Shown here in pieces: positions 17,254 to 26,776 of a stretch of DNA of 64,000 nt; position 1 is the first letter of the stretch, and every line of letters begins with the position of its first letter. Source of the DNA: Halpernia frigidisoli (GTDB lineage: Bacteria; Bacteroidota; Bacteroidia; Flavobacteriales; Weeksellaceae); the NCBI RefSeq assembly GCF_900113805.1, contig NZ_FOQT01000005.1, forward strand, positions 124,001 through 188,000. The letters are read 5' to 3'. Under the pieces are notes generated by a model. The model made no database searches and was not told where the DNA came from. It saw nothing but the letters and a program-made list of their open reading frames with translations. Position numbers and translations under genes: made by a program.

Positions 17254-17261
17254 TAAATTTG
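17254..17261 (+). promoter_or_regulatory. -7 promoter box for the LytTR regulator
   Basis: TAAATTTG matches the Bacteroidota -7 consensus TAnnTTTG exactly. Transcription would begin near 17267, after a possible TTG start at 17259, so the ATG at 17283 is the likely start codon. The -33 element is not clear. Confidence 0.6.
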
Positions 17262-17282
17262 TGTCTGACTGATATATCTCTA

Positions 17283-18038
17283 ATGAAACAACTCACTGCG
17301 GTAATTGTCGATAATGATTATGAAACTACAGAAATATTAAATTCTTTTGTGGAGGAAAATCATATTATGTTGAAAATTGTCGGTTATGAGTCGTCGGTTG
17401 AGAAAAGTTTGGATTTAATCAAATTACATAAACCAGATGTCATATTCATTGATATTTCCTCCAAAAATGAAAATTTTTCAGATTACATCAACGATTTAGA
17501 TTTCAATCTTCCAAAATTTATCTTTATATCATCAGACGAACGTTATGCTTTAAAAGCCTTCAAGTTAAATGCGATTGATTTTTTAATTAAACCTCTTAAT
17601 ATTAATGACATCATCCTTTCACTTTATAAAGTGATCAAACGGATTGAAATGGAATTATGTTTTCAGGAACAGAGAGTAAATGAGGTCAATGGTTTGAGCA
17701 CCATGCATCAAAACAATGAATACATCGCTATTTCTTCAATGGATAAAATCGAACTTATCAAGATGGATGATATTATTTTTTGTAAGGCGGACGGCAAATA
17801 CACTGATTTTTTTCTGGTCAATGATAAAAAAATCTTATCCAGCAGAAATCTTGGCGAATATGTATCTATGATGGATCCAAATTATTTTTTCAGAATTCAT
17901 CATTCCTATGTCGTTAATATCAAACATATTACAAAAATATCGAAGAAGGATGGTTATAGTTGTGAACTTATAAATGGAATATCGCTTCCAATTGCTAAAC
18001 GAAGGCAAGAAGAATTCATTAAATTTATCAAACTATAA
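17283..18038 (+). CDS. LytTR-family response regulator
   Basis: 251 residues. Receiver domain at 1-120: acidic pocket VIVDND, phosphoacceptor Asp57 in PDVIFIDISS, and the conserved Lys in FLIKPLN. LytTR DNA-binding domain at about 150-250: IAISSMDKIELIKMDDIIFC, RNLGEYVSMM, FFRIHHSYVVN. These proteins are phosphorylated by partner kinases and bind direct repeats upstream of target genes. No kinase gene touches it, but a receiver and a large hybrid kinase follow within 600 bp on the same strand. Its target cannot be told from the sequence. Confidence 0.9.
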   Translation: MKQLTAVIVDNDYETTEILNSFVEENHIMLKIVGYESSVEKSLDLIKLHKPDVIFIDISSKNENFSDYINDLDFNLPKFIFISSDERYALKAFKLNAIDFLIKPLNINDIILSLYKVIKRIEMELCFQEQRVNEVNGLSTMHQNNEYIAISSMDKIELIKMDDIIFCKADGKYTDFFLVNDKKILSSRNLGEYVSMMDPNYFFRIHHSYVVNIKHITKISKKDGYSCELINGISLPIAKRRQEEFIKFIKL

Positions 18039-18087
18039 TTATCATTGCAGTAAAAACTAATAAAATCTACTTTAAAATACAAATATT

Positions 18088-18498
18088 ATGGAAAATCTAA
18101 TGCAGCCTGCATTTAATAAAGTAATGATCATTGATGACAATGCGTTAGATCTTTATATTGCTGCTAAATTAATTACCAATAACAACTTTTCAAAATGTGT
18201 TTTAGAATATAACAGTGCTTCAGCCGCACTAGAATTTTTGGCAGAAAACCAAGAAAAACGCGATCTATTGCCACAGATTATCTTTGTTGATATTTACATG
18301 CCGCTTATGGATGGTTTTGAATTTTTAGAAAATTATAAATTGTTATCGCCAAGCTTAACTGATCATTGTAAAATCATTATGGTCTCATCTACGATTGATG
18401 ATCGCGATATTTTTATGGCAAAAAACGATCATTCTATAAGTTTATTTGCGGTTAAACCTATTACCAGAAGTGTTTTTGATAACATTTTATCTTTATAA
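18088..18498 (+). CDS. Stand-alone receiver domain protein (CheY-like)
   Basis: 136 residues with only a receiver domain: MIIDDNALD (acidic pocket), Asp68 in IIFVDIYMPLMDG, VSST (switch Ser/Thr) and FAVKPI (Lys). There is no output domain, so it probably passes phosphoryl groups between proteins or controls by protein contact. It is 49 bp after the LytTR gene and 88 bp before the large kinase. Because that kinase has a defective receiver, this protein is a good candidate for its phosphate acceptor. That is inferred. Confidence 0.9.
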   Translation: MENLMQPAFNKVMIIDDNALDLYIAAKLITNNNFSKCVLEYNSASAALEFLAENQEKRDLLPQIIFVDIYMPLMDGFEFLENYKLLSPSLTDHCKIIMVSSTIDDRDIFMAKNDHSISLFAVKPITRSVFDNILSL

Positions 18499-18586
18499 AT
18501 GTTCTTTCTCTATTTTGGGGGATGCCTTCTAAAAATTAAGATCTGAAGATCATTTTTTTGACTTCAATAACTTCACAAATAAAATA

Positions 18587-21500
18587 ATGGCCTCAAAATT
18601 AATTAAAATACTACTGGTTGAAGCTTTTTCAGATCATATTGAAATGATTCGTCAGATCCTGGAAAAAGAATACAGTAATTATAGTCTTGAGGTTACGGAC
18701 ACTAAAGAGGGTTTAAAGCAATATATTCAGAAACAAGATCCAGATATCATATTATCCAACAACAATTTTCCGGACTTTGAAGGAAAATCAATATTTAATT
18801 TGGCCAAAGAATTGGCTCCTCAAACACCTTTTATTTTTATATCTAATGCCGCGAAAGAAGAATCATTAATCTATTTCTTCAGGAATGGTTTGGCTGATTT
18901 TATTCTAAAAGACCAAATAGAAGAACTTCCTTCTAGTATAAAAATAGCTTTAGAAAAATTTGAATCTAAAAATTGTTCTCAAAATACTGAGGATAATCTC
19001 AAAAATCGCATTGCAGCATTAGAAAAAAAAGAGTATTTATATAGAACATTGGTAGAAAATACCGAAGCAATTTACACTGTTCTTGATGAAAATTTAAATC
19101 CCATATATAGAAATCCAGTAATAGAAAAAATTACAGGATATACGCCTACAGAAATACATGGGTATGACATTTTTGAAATAATTCATCCTCAAGACAGGGA
19201 CTTAGTTTACGAATATTTAGATGAACTAAAAAGCAAGCATGGACAAATTATTCCAACTTCTTTTAGATTGAAATTAAAAAATGGGAAGTATTGCTGGTTT
19301 GAAGGAACTGGTAATAACCAGTTGAGCAATCCCAAGTTGAAAGGCATTATTTTAAAATTTAGTGATGTCAGCGACCGCAAGAAAATAGAAACTGAGTTGG
19401 CAGAAAAAGAAGCCAAATACCGCGCGATTTTCGAAAACAGTCTTGACGGAATAATACTTTCTCACGTAGATGGCAATATTATTAGAGTTAACCCTGCTGC
19501 GTGTAAGATGTTTAAAATGACCGAAGAAGAAATTATTGGTAAAGGCAGAGATGGAATTATTGACAAAACAGATCAAGGAATTGAAACTTTATTAAAGGAG
19601 CGGAGGGAAACAGGAAGTGCAAAAGGAGTGGTTAATTTTATTCGGAAAGATGGTAGTTCATTTTCAGCTTTTGCTTCATCTTCCAAATTTGTTGACTCCG
19701 TAGGAAGAGAAAGAGTATCGGTATCAATTCATGACCTTTCTGAGCGTTTAAAATATCAAGAAAAAATAGATACCACAGACCATTTATTAAAAAAAACGGT
19801 CAATCGGCTTAACAAAACTTTAGATGCTTCAATGGATGTCATCTGTACCATTGATGGCGAAGGGAAATTTATTGATGTAAATGCCGCTTCGCTGAAAATT
19901 TGGGGATATACACCAAAGGAATTAAAGGGCACTCCATTTTTAGATCTAGTTTTTAAAGAAGACCAAGAAAAAACAATAAGAGAGTACTCCAATATAAAAC
20001 ATGGTTCAGAAACCAATTTCTTTGAAAATAGATACGTCCATAAAAACGGTTCTATTGTCAATAACCTTTGGTCAGCCAGATGGGATAAGGAACTTCAATT
20101 AGCTTTATGCATTGCGAAAAATATAACTGACAGAAAAAAATTAGAGAAAACCATTCAACAGGAAAAGAAACGTTTTCATGATCTCTACGAGAAAGCGCCT
20201 TTTGGAATGGGCATTTTAAAAGGGCCAGATCATATCTATGAATTGGCCAATCCTCCTTATCTAAAAATAATCTCTAAAACTGATAAAAGTGAAGTTATTG
20301 GAAAAACAGTAAAAGAAGTGTTGCCGGAACTGGAAGCTCAGGGAATATACGAGCTCTTAGACCATGTTTATCAAACCGGTGAAACCTTTTCAGCAAGCGA
20401 AATGCTTTTTCAATTTGATTTTAAGGGAAATGGAATATTAGATGATGTTTATCTGGATTTCATATATCAAGCACATAGGGATCCTGAGGGAAACATAGAT
20501 GGTATCTTCTTCTTTGGACACGATGTTACAGAGCAGGTTGCGTCACGAAAAAAAATAGAACGCTATAACAGTGAGCTTAGTAGCCAAATTAAGATAACTC
20601 AAAATAGACAAGAGGAATTACTGATTGTAAATAAAGAATTATCAGATTATAAATTTGCAATTGATGAATCCTGTCTTGTAGCCATCACGGACCAAAAGGG
20701 AATAATCACCCATACCAATGATAACTTTTGTATTATTTCAAAATACACAAAGGAGGAATTAATTGGCCAAGATCATCAAAAGTTTAACTCTGGTTATCAC
20801 TCAGAAGAATTTTTGCAAAGTATCTGGAAAGCCGTCGCCAGTGGCAATACCTGGAAAGGAGAGCTGAAAAATAAAGCCAAAGACGGTACTGAATATTGGG
20901 TAGACACGACTATTACTCCATTTTTAGATATAAAAGGAAAGCCCTATCAACATGTTACCACTCAATTCGATATTACGGAACGAAAAAAAGCAGAAATTGA
21001 TCTCGATTTACAGAACAAGAAATTGGTGAAAACCAATACCGAATTAGATCGCTTTGTTTACAGTGTATCCCATGATTTGCGGTCTCCGCTAACCTCAATA
21101 CTGGGAATAATTAATTTTATAGAAGATGAAAGTAGTGAACCTGAAACACTCAAACATATTGCAATGATTAGAGAAAGTGTTGACCGTTTGGATAATTTCA
21201 TCAAAAACATACTAAATTACTCCAGAAACAATCGTCTTCCACTAGAAGTGCAAAAAATAGATTTACAAAAAAACATTAATGAAATTGTCAGATCTTACCG
21301 AGGTAATCCAGATGCAAAGAATATAGAATTTATAATTGATATAGATCAGCGGCAAGAATTTTATACAGATCAAATAAGATTAAACACCATTATTGAAAAT
21401 TTAATATCCAATTCCATAAAATACCACAAAGAAAAAGGAACTAACAATTTTGTTAAAATCAGTAGCTCTTCTGATTCCGAATTACTTAAACTGACTGTCA

Positions 21501-21709
21501 CAGATAACGGCGTTGGGATTGATCCAAAATACCATACTAAAATCTTTGACATGTTCTACCGACTCAACAGTAAAAAAATAGGTTCTGGTATTGGATTATA
21601 CATTGTCAAAGACACTATCGAAATTTTACATGGTACAATCACAATTGATTCTGAATTAAATAAAGGAACATCGTTCGTTATTACGCTTAAAAATTTAAAG
21701 CCAGGCTAA
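18587..21709 (+). CDS. Multi-PAS histidine kinase with a degenerate receiver
   Basis: 1040 residues, no membrane helix. Residues 1-125 have receiver-like structure, but the phosphoacceptor position reads SNNN (Asn near 58) and the acidic pocket is VEAF, so phosphorylation is unlikely. Five PAS domains start near 150, 275, 408, 530 and 685, ready to sense small ligands, redox state or light. HisKA: His829 in VYSVSHDLRSPL. HATPase: N box NLISNSIKYHKEKG, G1 DNGVGI and G2 GSGIGLYIVKD. It is a cytoplasmic hybrid-type sensor kinase, with the two regulator genes just upstream as likely partners. Signals are unknown. Confidence 0.9.
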   Translation: MASKLIKILLVEAFSDHIEMIRQILEKEYSNYSLEVTDTKEGLKQYIQKQDPDIILSNNNFPDFEGKSIFNLAKELAPQTPFIFISNAAKEESLIYFFRNGLADFILKDQIEELPSSIKIALEKFESKNCSQNTEDNLKNRIAALEKKEYLYRTLVENTEAIYTVLDENLNPIYRNPVIEKITGYTPTEIHGYDIFEIIHPQDRDLVYEYLDELKSKHGQIIPTSFRLKLKNGKYCWFEGTGNNQLSNPKLKGIILKFSDVSDRKKIETELAEKEAKYRAIFENSLDGIILSHVDGNIIRVNPAACKMFKMTEEEIIGKGRDGIIDKTDQGIETLLKERRETGSAKGVVNFIRKDGSSFSAFASSSKFVDSVGRERVSVSIHDLSERLKYQEKIDTTDHLLKKTVNRLNKTLDASMDVICTIDGEGKFIDVNAASLKIWGYTPKELKGTPFLDLVFKEDQEKTIREYSNIKHGSETNFFENRYVHKNGSIVNNLWSARWDKELQLALCIAKNITDRKKLEKTIQQEKKRFHDLYEKAPFGMGILKGPDHIYELANPPYLKIISKTDKSEVIGKTVKEVLPELEAQGIYELLDHVYQTGETFSASEMLFQFDFKGNGILDDVYLDFIYQAHRDPEGNIDGIFFFGHDVTEQVASRKKIERYNSELSSQIKITQNRQEELLIVNKELSDYKFAIDESCLVAITDQKGIITHTNDNFCIISKYTKEELIGQDHQKFNSGYHSEEFLQSIWKAVASGNTWKGELKNKAKDGTEYWVDTTITPFLDIKGKPYQHVTTQFDITERKKAEIDLDLQNKKLVKTNTELDRFVYSVSHDLRSPLTSILGIINFIEDESSEPETLKHIAMIRESVDRLDNFIKNILNYSRNNRLPLEVQKIDLQKNINEIVRSYRGNPDAKNIEFIIDIDQRQEFYTDQIRLNTIIENLISNSIKYHKEKGTNNFVKISSSSDSELLKLTVTDNGVGIDPKYHTKIFDMFYRLNSKKIGSGIGLYIVKDTIEILHGTITIDSELNKGTSFVITLKNLKPG

Positions 21710-21753
21710 GATTAACACGGGTTTTTTTATGCCTGATTTATAAGTTAAATCGT

Positions 21754-23352
21754 TTATTTTGCCGTTTCACTTTCCGCCATTCTCGCCGGAATAATCTTCA
21801 GAGAATCGGTTGGTGAAAATAACGTGTCATTTCCCTTCACATAAAAAGATTTCATATTTTTCTTAAAAAGCAGATCTTTGTAATCTTTCTTTTGAAACTG
21901 ATAATATTTTTTCACAACATCCGGGTTTTGACTAAAAATAATGTCTGCAATTTCATCAATTTTTAAACTTTCTTTAAATTTTTTCGCCAGATCTTTGTAT
22001 TCAACTTTTGACAGACTATCGTCTGGAATCGGATTTAATTTTGAAGAAAGATCATTTTTAGCATTAATTTCCGAGTAAATTGAATCATAAATATTTACTT
22101 TTTTACTTGCTAAATCTGCTTTCTTATTGTTAATTCCTAAAAAATAAATTAATCCGCCGATCCATAAAAGCAATGACGAAAATGCAATTATTTTGTAAAT
22201 ATTATATTTACTTTTAGTCTTTTTTTCACCGCTGGATTTAGGATAATTATTACCTTCAGTCCATTTTGGCAGCGATTCTATCGTATTTTTTAAATCAGTT
22301 TTTACCTTTAGATCAGAAAAAGCGATCATTTTAAAACTGGAAACTTCTTTTCCATTTTTTAGATTTTCAATAAATTGCTTTTTATTTTCTTCATAAAATT
22401 GTCGGACATTTTCAATTTTATGATTCGCTTTTAACAGAGAAATTGATTCATTAATTACAGCAGAAAACTTTGCGTAATTTTCACCGATTTCAGAAACTGC
22501 AGTTTTTGATGCATTTATTTTATTTAAATTTTCTTCCTGCGATCTTTGATTATTTAAAAGTTGTTCCTGTAATTCAGCGAGTTGCTTTTTTTTATCACTT
22601 TCTAAATTTTGTCGTTCTTTCTCAAATTCTAAGATCTGATTTTCAACTAATTTTTTTTTTTCTAATTTAAATTGCTGTAATTCATCTTCAAAATCCCGCT
22701 GATTTCCGACATTTTGAATCAACTTATAAATCCCTTTTTCATTCACGAATTTTGCAATTTCTTCGCTGTCCGTGAAATAAATGGTGTCATAATTATTGAG
22801 AAGTTTCAGAGATTCTTTAAGGTAAGTATTTAATTTATTTGGCGAAGTTTCGCAAAAAACAACTAAAAATTTATTGTTAAAATTAAAATTCGTCAGATCA
22901 TCAAAATCCTTTAGATCAAAAATTAATTTATCAAAATCCTGAGGAATTACCGCTGAAAAATTATCAGAATGATCAACTAGAATAACATCGTTTTCCGTGT
23001 TTTTTGAAGTTAAAATTTGGTGAAATTCATTTAATTTTGAAAGCGTCAGATTTTCCGCGGGGATTTCATTGGCAAACAACAAACTTGAGCCAATAAAAGT
23101 GCCGCCACGATCAGAATTCTGTTCTTTAGCAAAAGTATAAACGGAATAAGCAACTGTTTTTGAACCGTTTAAAGTTTCCTTTCTTATGGAATATAATTTA
23201 TTTCCGGGGAAAAGTTTGATCGCATTTGTATTGAGATCAAAGGTTTTAATTGATTTAAAAACAGTTTGATCTTTCGCAATAAACGGACTTTGCCTGAAAC
23301 CATTCGGATTTCCAAACGTGCCAAAAGCGATTAAATAAATATTGTCGTTCAT
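21754..23352 (-). CDS. Coiled-coil, membrane-anchored partner of a GTPase (unknown family)
   Basis: 532 residues, not firmly recognised. Residues 1-215 form an alpha/beta-rich domain starting YLIAFGTFGNPNGF, with SDRGGTFIGSSLLF near 100. This opening is reminiscent of the N-terminal domain of GTPase-associated (GAP1-type) conflict proteins, but the match is weak. Residues about 222-305 are a long coiled coil rich in E, K and Q. A single membrane helix follows near 386-408 (IIAFSSLLLWIGGLIYFLGI), with about 120 residues beyond it. It is the last gene of a three-gene operon, 6 bp after the GTPase gene. The layout suggests a large domain on one side of the membrane controlled by the GTPase. Confidence 0.6.
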   Translation of the reverse strand: MNDNIYLIAFGTFGNPNGFRQSPFIAKDQTVFKSIKTFDLNTNAIKLFPGNKLYSIRKETLNGSKTVAYSVYTFAKEQNSDRGGTFIGSSLLFANEIPAENLTLSKLNEFHQILTSKNTENDVILVDHSDNFSAVIPQDFDKLIFDLKDFDDLTNFNFNNKFLVVFCETSPNKLNTYLKESLKLLNNYDTIYFTDSEEIAKFVNEKGIYKLIQNVGNQRDFEDELQQFKLEKKKLVENQILEFEKERQNLESDKKKQLAELQEQLLNNQRSQEENLNKINASKTAVSEIGENYAKFSAVINESISLLKANHKIENVRQFYEENKKQFIENLKNGKEVSSFKMIAFSDLKVKTDLKNTIESLPKWTEGNNYPKSSGEKKTKSKYNIYKIIAFSSLLLWIGGLIYFLGINNKKADLASKKVNIYDSIYSEINAKNDLSSKLNPIPDDSLSKVEYKDLAKKFKESLKIDEIADIIFSQNPDVVKKYYQFQKKDYKDLLFKKNMKSFYVKGNDTLFSPTDSLKIIPARMAESETAK

Positions 23353-23358
23353 AAAATA

Positions 23359-24279
23359 TTAAAAACCAAATTTTATTTTTTCCCAAAAAGTGCCTTCATA
23401 ATCCAGCGGAACGCCCGTGATACTTTCGTAAAGCCAGTTAGAAAGCACTTCTGACGGCGCTAAATTCAATAATCTAATCCTTTCACCTTCGCCTGCATTT
23501 TCTAAACTTCCGATGGTAAAATAGGTTTTATTGAGTTCGTAAGAATTAATTCTGTTATTGGTTCGCGGCAATCTTTCGGTGATAAAATTTTCCAGTTGCT
23601 CTTCACTTTCCACATCAGAACGGCCACTTTTATCCCATTTAGAAACTACTAAAATCACATTAATTGATTTTAAATTCTTTCCTTTTCTTTCAAGTTCATC
23701 CAGAAATTCATTAATCAAAGTATCTTCCTGATGCGCTTTGTCATAACTCGTCACAATAATAAAAGTAAGCGGAATATTTGCATTTAAATACGCATCAATA
23801 CTGCTGTGATAAGTGCCGCCGCGACCAATATCTTTGTGGTTTTCCCCGGAAGTTTCCAGAAAAGTAAGATTGATGGAAGGTACTTTTTTCGATCTGTTAT
23901 TCGGTTCAAAGATCAAATCTAAACGCGTCACCTGATCGCGCGTCGTTCTGTTTGGCAAAACGCCCTGGCGAATATTCTCAAAAAAATCTGACAATAAACC
24001 CTGTGCTTCTTTAGAATTTGGCGTTCCTAATTTTGGCCTTAAAACACCCGCCTGAGAACTTAAATAATACAAGATCGCCGACAAAATCACGGATTTCCCG
24101 GATTCACCTACACCAAAAAAGAAGACGAAATTGCTGTCTTTATTTTTAATATCATTGGTTGTCGCGTTTGCCAAAGGCACAAAATTGTCCGCCGAACTGT
24201 TATTTGTATCGAATGAAAGCGGTTTTATAGTTTCCTGATTTTCAAAACGCGAGTAGTCATTATTATCGTTTTCGTCCAT
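23359..24279 (-). CDS. P-loop GTPase (TRAFAC-type), function unknown
   Basis: 306 residues. The nucleotide-binding motifs are clear: G1 GVGESGKS (residues 56-63), G3 ETSGE near 142 (Glu in place of the usual Asp of DxxG) and G4 SKWD at 213-216 (in place of NKxD). A disordered, asparagine-rich N terminus precedes it. This set is typical of the double-GTPase/GAP1-associated clade described in predicted conflict systems, rather than translation or Ras-like GTPases. Its neighbours are a four-helix membrane protein (6 bp) and a coiled-coil membrane protein (6 bp), so it probably switches a membrane complex. GTP binding is strongly supported; the pathway is unknown. Confidence 0.75.
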   Translation of the reverse strand: MDENDNNDYSRFENQETIKPLSFDTNNSSADNFVPLANATTNDIKNKDSNFVFFFGVGESGKSVILSAILYYLSSQAGVLRPKLGTPNSKEAQGLLSDFFENIRQGVLPNRTTRDQVTRLDLIFEPNNRSKKVPSINLTFLETSGENHKDIGRGGTYHSSIDAYLNANIPLTFIIVTSYDKAHQEDTLINEFLDELERKGKNLKSINVILVVSKWDKSGRSDVESEEQLENFITERLPRTNNRINSYELNKTYFTIGSLENAGEGERIRLLNLAPSEVLSNWLYESITGVPLDYEGTFWEKIKFGF

Positions 24280-24285
24280 TTTTTC

Positions 24286-25323
24286 TTAATTTTTTGGGAT
24301 TAAAGTCCGCCCGCTGCGTTTGTTGTTAAAAACACTTCCACCATTATTATTGCTGTCGCCATTTTCCGGCGTCACCAAAAGAACGATTATTACAATTACA
24401 AAATCTAATAAAATACAGCCCATTAAAACCACAAACTGGTAAACGCCGAAATTTTTGATCGCGTGTTCGAAGGCAAAACCAATTTTCCCGACTTCCTGAG
24501 TCTTGGAAAATTCCGGCGTAAATTTAAATTTATCAGCCGTTAAAATTGTTTGCGCGCGGTTTCCAAGTTTGTTGTAAGCGGTCAAAGATTCATCAATTAA
24601 ACCTTGTGAGGCTTCATCCTGTTCTTTTTTTGGCAGCAACAAAACATCCTGAATTTTCTTATTGTATTTAATAACGGCAAGATCAATATCACTTTTTAAG
24701 TTACTTTCTTCCGGCGAAAGATCAGAGATCATATTATCGATCTGTTTGCCCATTCTTTCCGCAAGATCCTGATAATCATTGCCAACCGGCGTCAACAGAT
24801 CTACTTTTTGGTTGGTTAATTTTTCGATGTCTTTTATTAAAGATTGCGCGCGCGTTCCGATGCCTTTATTTCCGGGATCTTTTATCTGCTCGATCAATTG
24901 TTTTTTAATGATTTCTACGTTCTGCGTGGTTTCTTTGCTGTATTTATAATTAAATTTTGACCCGACGTTTGCCTGTAAATTATTGAAATCTTCGTTGATC
25001 GTTCGCAGTTCGGTTGAATAAATATCTGTCCGCATAAAACGCGTGTAAAGCGCATTAAAATTGGCAATAAAACAAAATGACGCCACGAAAATATAAATGC
25101 CGACCAGACTTCCCGTCGGTCTTCCCTCAAGTTTTGCCTGACGAATCATGTAAATTAAAAACAACAATAAAAGCGATAAAACAAAGGCGATAACGATGGA
25201 CGCATTACCAAAAATCTGTTCTAAACCCAGCCAGGTCTGGTAAAAGCTGACACTGATTAATAAAATGGCGAGGATTGCCAGAAAGATCTCGCTTGGCCCG
25301 ATTGCATTAGATTTTTTTTTCAT
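24286..25323 (-). CDS. Four-helix membrane protein with a large soluble loop
   Basis: 345 residues, not recognised. Membrane helices lie at about 12-30, 42-61, 72-92 and 296-318 (YQFVVLMGCILLDFVIVIIV). The 200 residues between helices 3 and 4 are helical and charged, with no catalytic motif, and would sit in the periplasm if the N terminus is cytoplasmic. The tail is asparagine-rich and basic. It is the first gene of the three-gene operon with the GTPase and the coiled-coil protein, so a sensor or channel subunit is plausible. Spacing to the GTPase gene is 6 bp, and no clear -7 box was seen upstream. Confidence 0.65.
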   Translation of the reverse strand: MKKKSNAIGPSEIFLAILAILLISVSFYQTWLGLEQIFGNASIVIAFVLSLLLLFLIYMIRQAKLEGRPTGSLVGIYIFVASFCFIANFNALYTRFMRTDIYSTELRTINEDFNNLQANVGSKFNYKYSKETTQNVEIIKKQLIEQIKDPGNKGIGTRAQSLIKDIEKLTNQKVDLLTPVGNDYQDLAERMGKQIDNMISDLSPEESNLKSDIDLAVIKYNKKIQDVLLLPKKEQDEASQGLIDESLTAYNKLGNRAQTILTADKFKFTPEFSKTQEVGKIGFAFEHAIKNFGVYQFVVLMGCILLDFVIVIIVLLVTPENGDSNNNGGSVFNNKRSGRTLIPKN

Positions 25324-25517
25324 TTATTTTAATATTATGTTTTGTGATAAGCGAATTTAATTAATAATCTGCTCTAATATAAGTGTAAAAATTTACATTT
25401 TTGTTACGCTTCTTATTTAAGATGAAATGCAACTTAGAAATGATAAAACGGAAATTATTTAAAAATAATATTAACTTTAAAACTTAAACTACAAGTTGTA
25501 CTTTCAAAAAGGATTTC

Positions 25518-25664
25518 AACGCAAAGACGCAAAAAACTAATTTGCAAATTGTTATGGAATTAAGACGCAAAGTTTTTTTAACTTCGTTAAAATTGAAAAA
25601 TCTAAGACTTTTCTTGCGCCTTAAATCTATTTTCAATGAAATTAATTTTTGCGTCTTTGCGTTT
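25518..25664. repeat. Interspersed inverted repeat (CGCAAAGACGCAAAA type)
   Basis: AACGCAAAGACGCAAAAA at 25518 is mirrored by TTTTTGCGTCTTTGCGTTT ending near 25664. The bases between them hold weaker copies (AAGACGCAAAG, CTTGCGCCTTAAAT). Repeats of this flavour are common between flavobacterial genes. No gene is convincing in 25324-25726: a 60-residue frame here only reads through the repeat. Confidence 0.7.
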
Positions 25665-25726
25665 AAATTTATTTTTGGTGTTTTATATATTTGCCCAAAT
25701 GCACAACAATATTTAAACTATTAATC

Positions 25727-26110
25727 ATGATACTCGATTTAACTTCATTAATTCCCGCTGCCTTACTTTTACTTCGTCTTATTGTGGCGATCGTCTTTTT
25801 TTCCAGTGGCAAAAGTCATTTTACAGATCCTGTGGAACGCGGTAAAAGTGTCGGGCTTCCACCTTCTGTCACCCGGATTTTAGGACTTGCCGAAATCCTC
25901 GCTGCCATTTCATTGGCTTTCGGGATTTTCCCACAAATTGGCGCTTTAATTATAATTTTTACGATGCTTGGCGCCATTCAGAAAAAGATCTTCGTCTGGA
26001 AAACTGGTTTTTACGAAGACAAAGGTTACGGTTGGCATTACGATCTGATTTTTTTAATAGCCGCTTTGGTTATTATTTCTACCAACGGCGGACAATACAT
26101 TATTATTTAA
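25727..26110 (+). CDS. DoxX-family membrane protein
   Basis: 127 residues from the ATG at 25727. Four membrane helices are visible: PAALLLLRLIVAIVFFSSG, the LGLAEILAAISLAFGIFP region, IGALIIIFTMLGAI and the C-terminal DLIFLIAALVIIS. The FFSSGKSHFTDP and LGLAEI segments fit DoxX/SURF4-like proteins. Roles reported for the family include quinone-linked oxidation and redox protection, and the specific substrate is not known. It is 90 bp upstream of a broken YceI gene on the same strand, so the two may once have shared a transcript. Confidence 0.85.
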   Translation: MILDLTSLIPAALLLLRLIVAIVFFSSGKSHFTDPVERGKSVGLPPSVTRILGLAEILAAISLAFGIFPQIGALIIIFTMLGAIQKKIFVWKTGFYEDKGYGWHYDLIFLIAALVIISTNGGQYIII

Positions 26111-26199
26111 AATTAAAGGAAATTTTCTCAAGTTGTTATAAAAATTATCTTTCCATTTGAAAATTAAAAATATAAAAGTAAATTTAAAATAGAAACACG

Positions 26200-26733
26200 A
26201 TGAAAAATTTTGGTCTTTTTAAAATAATTCTTCTCTCGTTTGGAATATTCTCAGTCTCACTTTCGGCACAAAAAATAAACAGTAATAACGTTAAAACTAC
26301 AGTTTCGGGAACTTCCACTCTTCACGATTGGACGATGACTTCTGATAACGGCACTTTTTCAGGAAACGTTTCCGGAAATACAATTCAGGATATCCATTAC
26401 TCAATTAACGGAAAATCCCTAAAAAGCGGAAAAAATGGAATGGATAAAAACGCTTAAGAAGCAATTCTTGCCAATCGATTTCCTACAATTACTTTTGTGG
26501 CAAATACCGTAAATCTTGGAAAAGGAACAATGACAGGAAAACTGACCGTTACAAACGTAACAAAAACAATAAGTTTTCCGGTAAATGTGACAAAAAGTGG
26601 CGAAACCTACACCATATCAGGAAAATTAAATATCAAAATGACGGACTATGGAATTACGCCACCATCCGCATTTTTTAATACTTTAAAAACTGGAAATGAA
26701 CTGGCTGTCACTATTAACGCGGTAGCGAAGTAA
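26200..26733 (+). pseudogene. YceI-family lipid-binding protein, interrupted by an in-frame stop
   Basis: A signal peptide (MKNFGLFKIILLSFGIFSVS) is followed by the YceI beta-barrel start VKTTVSGTSTLHDWTM. At 26455-26457 a TAA breaks the frame after MDKNA, and the same frame continues EAILANRFPTITFVAN, KGTMTGKLTVTNVTK and IKMTDYGITPPSA to 26733. Together they make one complete 177-residue YceI protein. At this place family members usually have Tyr or a similar residue (MD...YxAL), so one TAT or TAC to TAA change would explain it. YceI proteins bind long-chain isoprenoids in the periplasm. A sequencing error is the main alternative. Confidence 0.85.
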
Positions 26734-26776
26734 GATGAATATAAAATAATTACCAGTTTATTTTTGATAAATTTAA

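Noticed and set aside
25542-25724. Plus-strand frame of 60 residues
   Set aside because: It lies inside an inverted repeat of the CGCAAAGACGC type; composition reflects the repeat.
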